The notes beneath the pieces are model-generated. The model had not been told where the DNA came from and ran no database searches. It saw nothing but the letters and a program-made list of their open reading frames with translations. DNA of 64,000 bases from Cryobacterium roopkundense (GTDB lineage: Bacteria > Actinomycetota > Actinomycetes > Actinomycetales > Microbacteriaceae), in assembly GCF_014200405.1 (NCBI RefSeq), contig NZ_JACHBQ010000001.1:2604001-2668000 (forward strand), read 5' to 3'. How positions within the stretch are numbered: the first letter of the stretch is position 1; each line of letters opens with the position of its first letter. The translations under genes were made by a program, and so were the position numbers. Positions 63,095 through 64,000 of the stretch are shown here, in pieces.

Positions 63095-64000
63095 TCAGTC
63101 GATGTGCGGGTCGAACCCGGCCTCTCGCAGGGCTGCCACCACTTCTTCACGGTGCTCAGGCCCGCGGGTCTCGACGCTCACGTCGAGTTCCACCTCACTG
63201 AGCTGCAGGCCCACGCCATGGCGGGTGTGCAGCACTTCAATCACGTTCGCGTGCACCTCGGCGAGCAACTGCGAGACCCGAGCGAGCTGGCCCGGACGAT
63301 CCGGCAGCATGATGCGCAGGGTGAGGTAGCGACCCGAAGCCGCGAGACCGTGGCTGATGACGCGCTGCATCAGCAAGGGGTCGATGTTGCCACCGGAGAG
63401 TATCGCCACCGTGGGACCGGCGGCCCTGATCTTGCCGGCAAGGATTGCCGCCACGGCCACGGCACCGGCCGGCTCGACCACGAGCTTGGCCCGCTCCAGC
63501 AGCACCAGCAGGGCACGTGCGGTGTCGTCCTCGCTCACGGTGACCACTTCGTCGACGGTTTCTCGAATGATCTCAAAGTTGAGCAGGCCCGGCTTGGCCA
63601 CGGCGATGCCGTCCGCGATGGTCGGCAGGATAGAGATGGCCACCGGTTCACCCGCTGCCAGCGACGGAGGGTAGGCGGCCGCATTCTCTGCCTGCACGCC
63701 TATCACTCGGATCCGACGTCCGTCTCGCGCGGCGGCCTGCTTGAGAACGCTCGCGACCCCGGAGAGCAGGCCGCCGCCCCCGATGGGTACGACGACGGTT
63801 TCGAGGTCGGGAACCTGATCGAGTATTTCGAGGCCCAGGGTACCCTGGCCAGCCACGACATCCGCGTGGTCGAAGGGCGGAATCAGGATGGCACCCGTCT
63901 CGCGGGCGTATTCGGCTGCGGCGAGGAGCGGTTCCGTCACGGTGTGACCGCGCAGAATCACATCGGCCCCGTAGGCCCGGGTGGCTTGCAGTTTGGGCAG
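63095..64000 (-). CDS. ilvA: Threonine ammonia-lyase (N-terminal part outside window)
   Basis: The C-terminal 301 residues of a PLP-dependent threonine deaminase, which makes 2-oxobutyrate for isoleucine synthesis. The frame is open to the window edge (KLQATRAYGADVILRG), so the start and PLP lysine lie beyond it. The PLP-phosphate loop VVVPIGGGGLLSGVAS is present, as are VEPAGAVAVAAIL and ILSGGNIDP. A single C-terminal ACT-type domain (YLTLRIMLPDRPGQLARVSQ) suggests the shorter catabolic or YbiB-type form rather than the two-domain E. coli IlvA. Confidence 0.92.
   Translation of the reverse strand: MPKLQATRAYGADVILRGHTVTEPLLAAAEYARETGAILIPPFDHADVVAGQGTLGLEILDQVPDLETVVVPIGGGGLLSGVASVLKQAAARDGRRIRVIGVQAENAAAYPPSLAAGEPVAISILPTIADGIAVAKPGLLNFEIIRETVDEVVTVSEDDTARALLVLLERAKLVVEPAGAVAVAAILAGKIRAAGPTVAILSGGNIDPLLMQRVISHGLAASGRYLTLRIMLPDRPGQLARVSQLLAEVHANVIEVLHTRHGVGLQLSEVELDVSVETRGPEHREEVVAALREAGFDPHID

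Overview
The window is about 64 kb of high-GC actinobacterial chromosome, most likely from the Microbacteriaceae and resembling a Cryobacterium-type psychrophile. The evidence is the mycothiol conjugate amidase, small DUF families common in Microbacteriaceae and Micrococcales (DUF6264-, DUF4245-, DUF4307- and DUF2277-like), a DUF222/HNH gene, frequent GTG starts and a GlpX-type fructose bisphosphatase. Genus assignment is inference. No tRNA, rRNA or CRISPR was seen. Genes run off both ends: an ABC ATPase at the left and threonine ammonia-lyase at the right.

Layout. 0-9.4 kb: an ABC-2 exporter, a short LysR-type HTH protein with a basic tail, an ABC-F protein, LON-domain and DUF2461 proteins, a secreted dimethylformamidase-like protein, and a DUF222/HNH gene broken by two frameshifts, one at a REP-like insertion. 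9.5-11 kb: an FeS-type (6-4) photolyase. 11-20.8 kb: the main accessory catabolic locus. An AcoR-like GAF/AAA/Fis regulator lies divergent from five genes resembling acetophenone/acetone carboxylase: two HyuA-like subunits, a small zinc-type subunit, a HyuB-like subunit and an unrecognised fifth protein. A PRISE-type enone reductase converges on it. 22-23.3 kb: a microbial rhodopsin with the residues of a light-driven proton pump. 23.5-31.4 kb: an MFS transporter, a DNA glycosylase and an oligopeptide ABC system. 31.8-35 kb: an acetyltransferase, DoxX, DUF2277, an SDR and a methyltransferase.

34.1-37.4 kb looks like a decaying insertion. It is bounded by a diverged second copy of the last codons of ychF and holds a HepT/MntA toxin-antitoxin pair in which both genes are broken. 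The antitoxin gene carries a 91-bp MITE with a 9-bp target duplication. 37-43 kb: ychF, an exonuclease, crtY-blh (lycopene cyclase and retinal-forming dioxygenase) and rmuC. CrtY and Blh would supply retinal for the rhodopsin 16 kb away.

43-50 kb: glpX, a GntR-controlled threonate/tetronate catabolic operon (kinase, dehydrogenase, GntP permease) and fructose-bisphosphate aldolase. 50-64 kb is mainly core housekeeping: ispH, xseA-xseB, carbonic anhydrase, fumC, phoH, a PLP enzyme, uppS, a PAQR protein, mca, greA and ilvA. Several short minisatellite-like repeats lie in or next to these genes.
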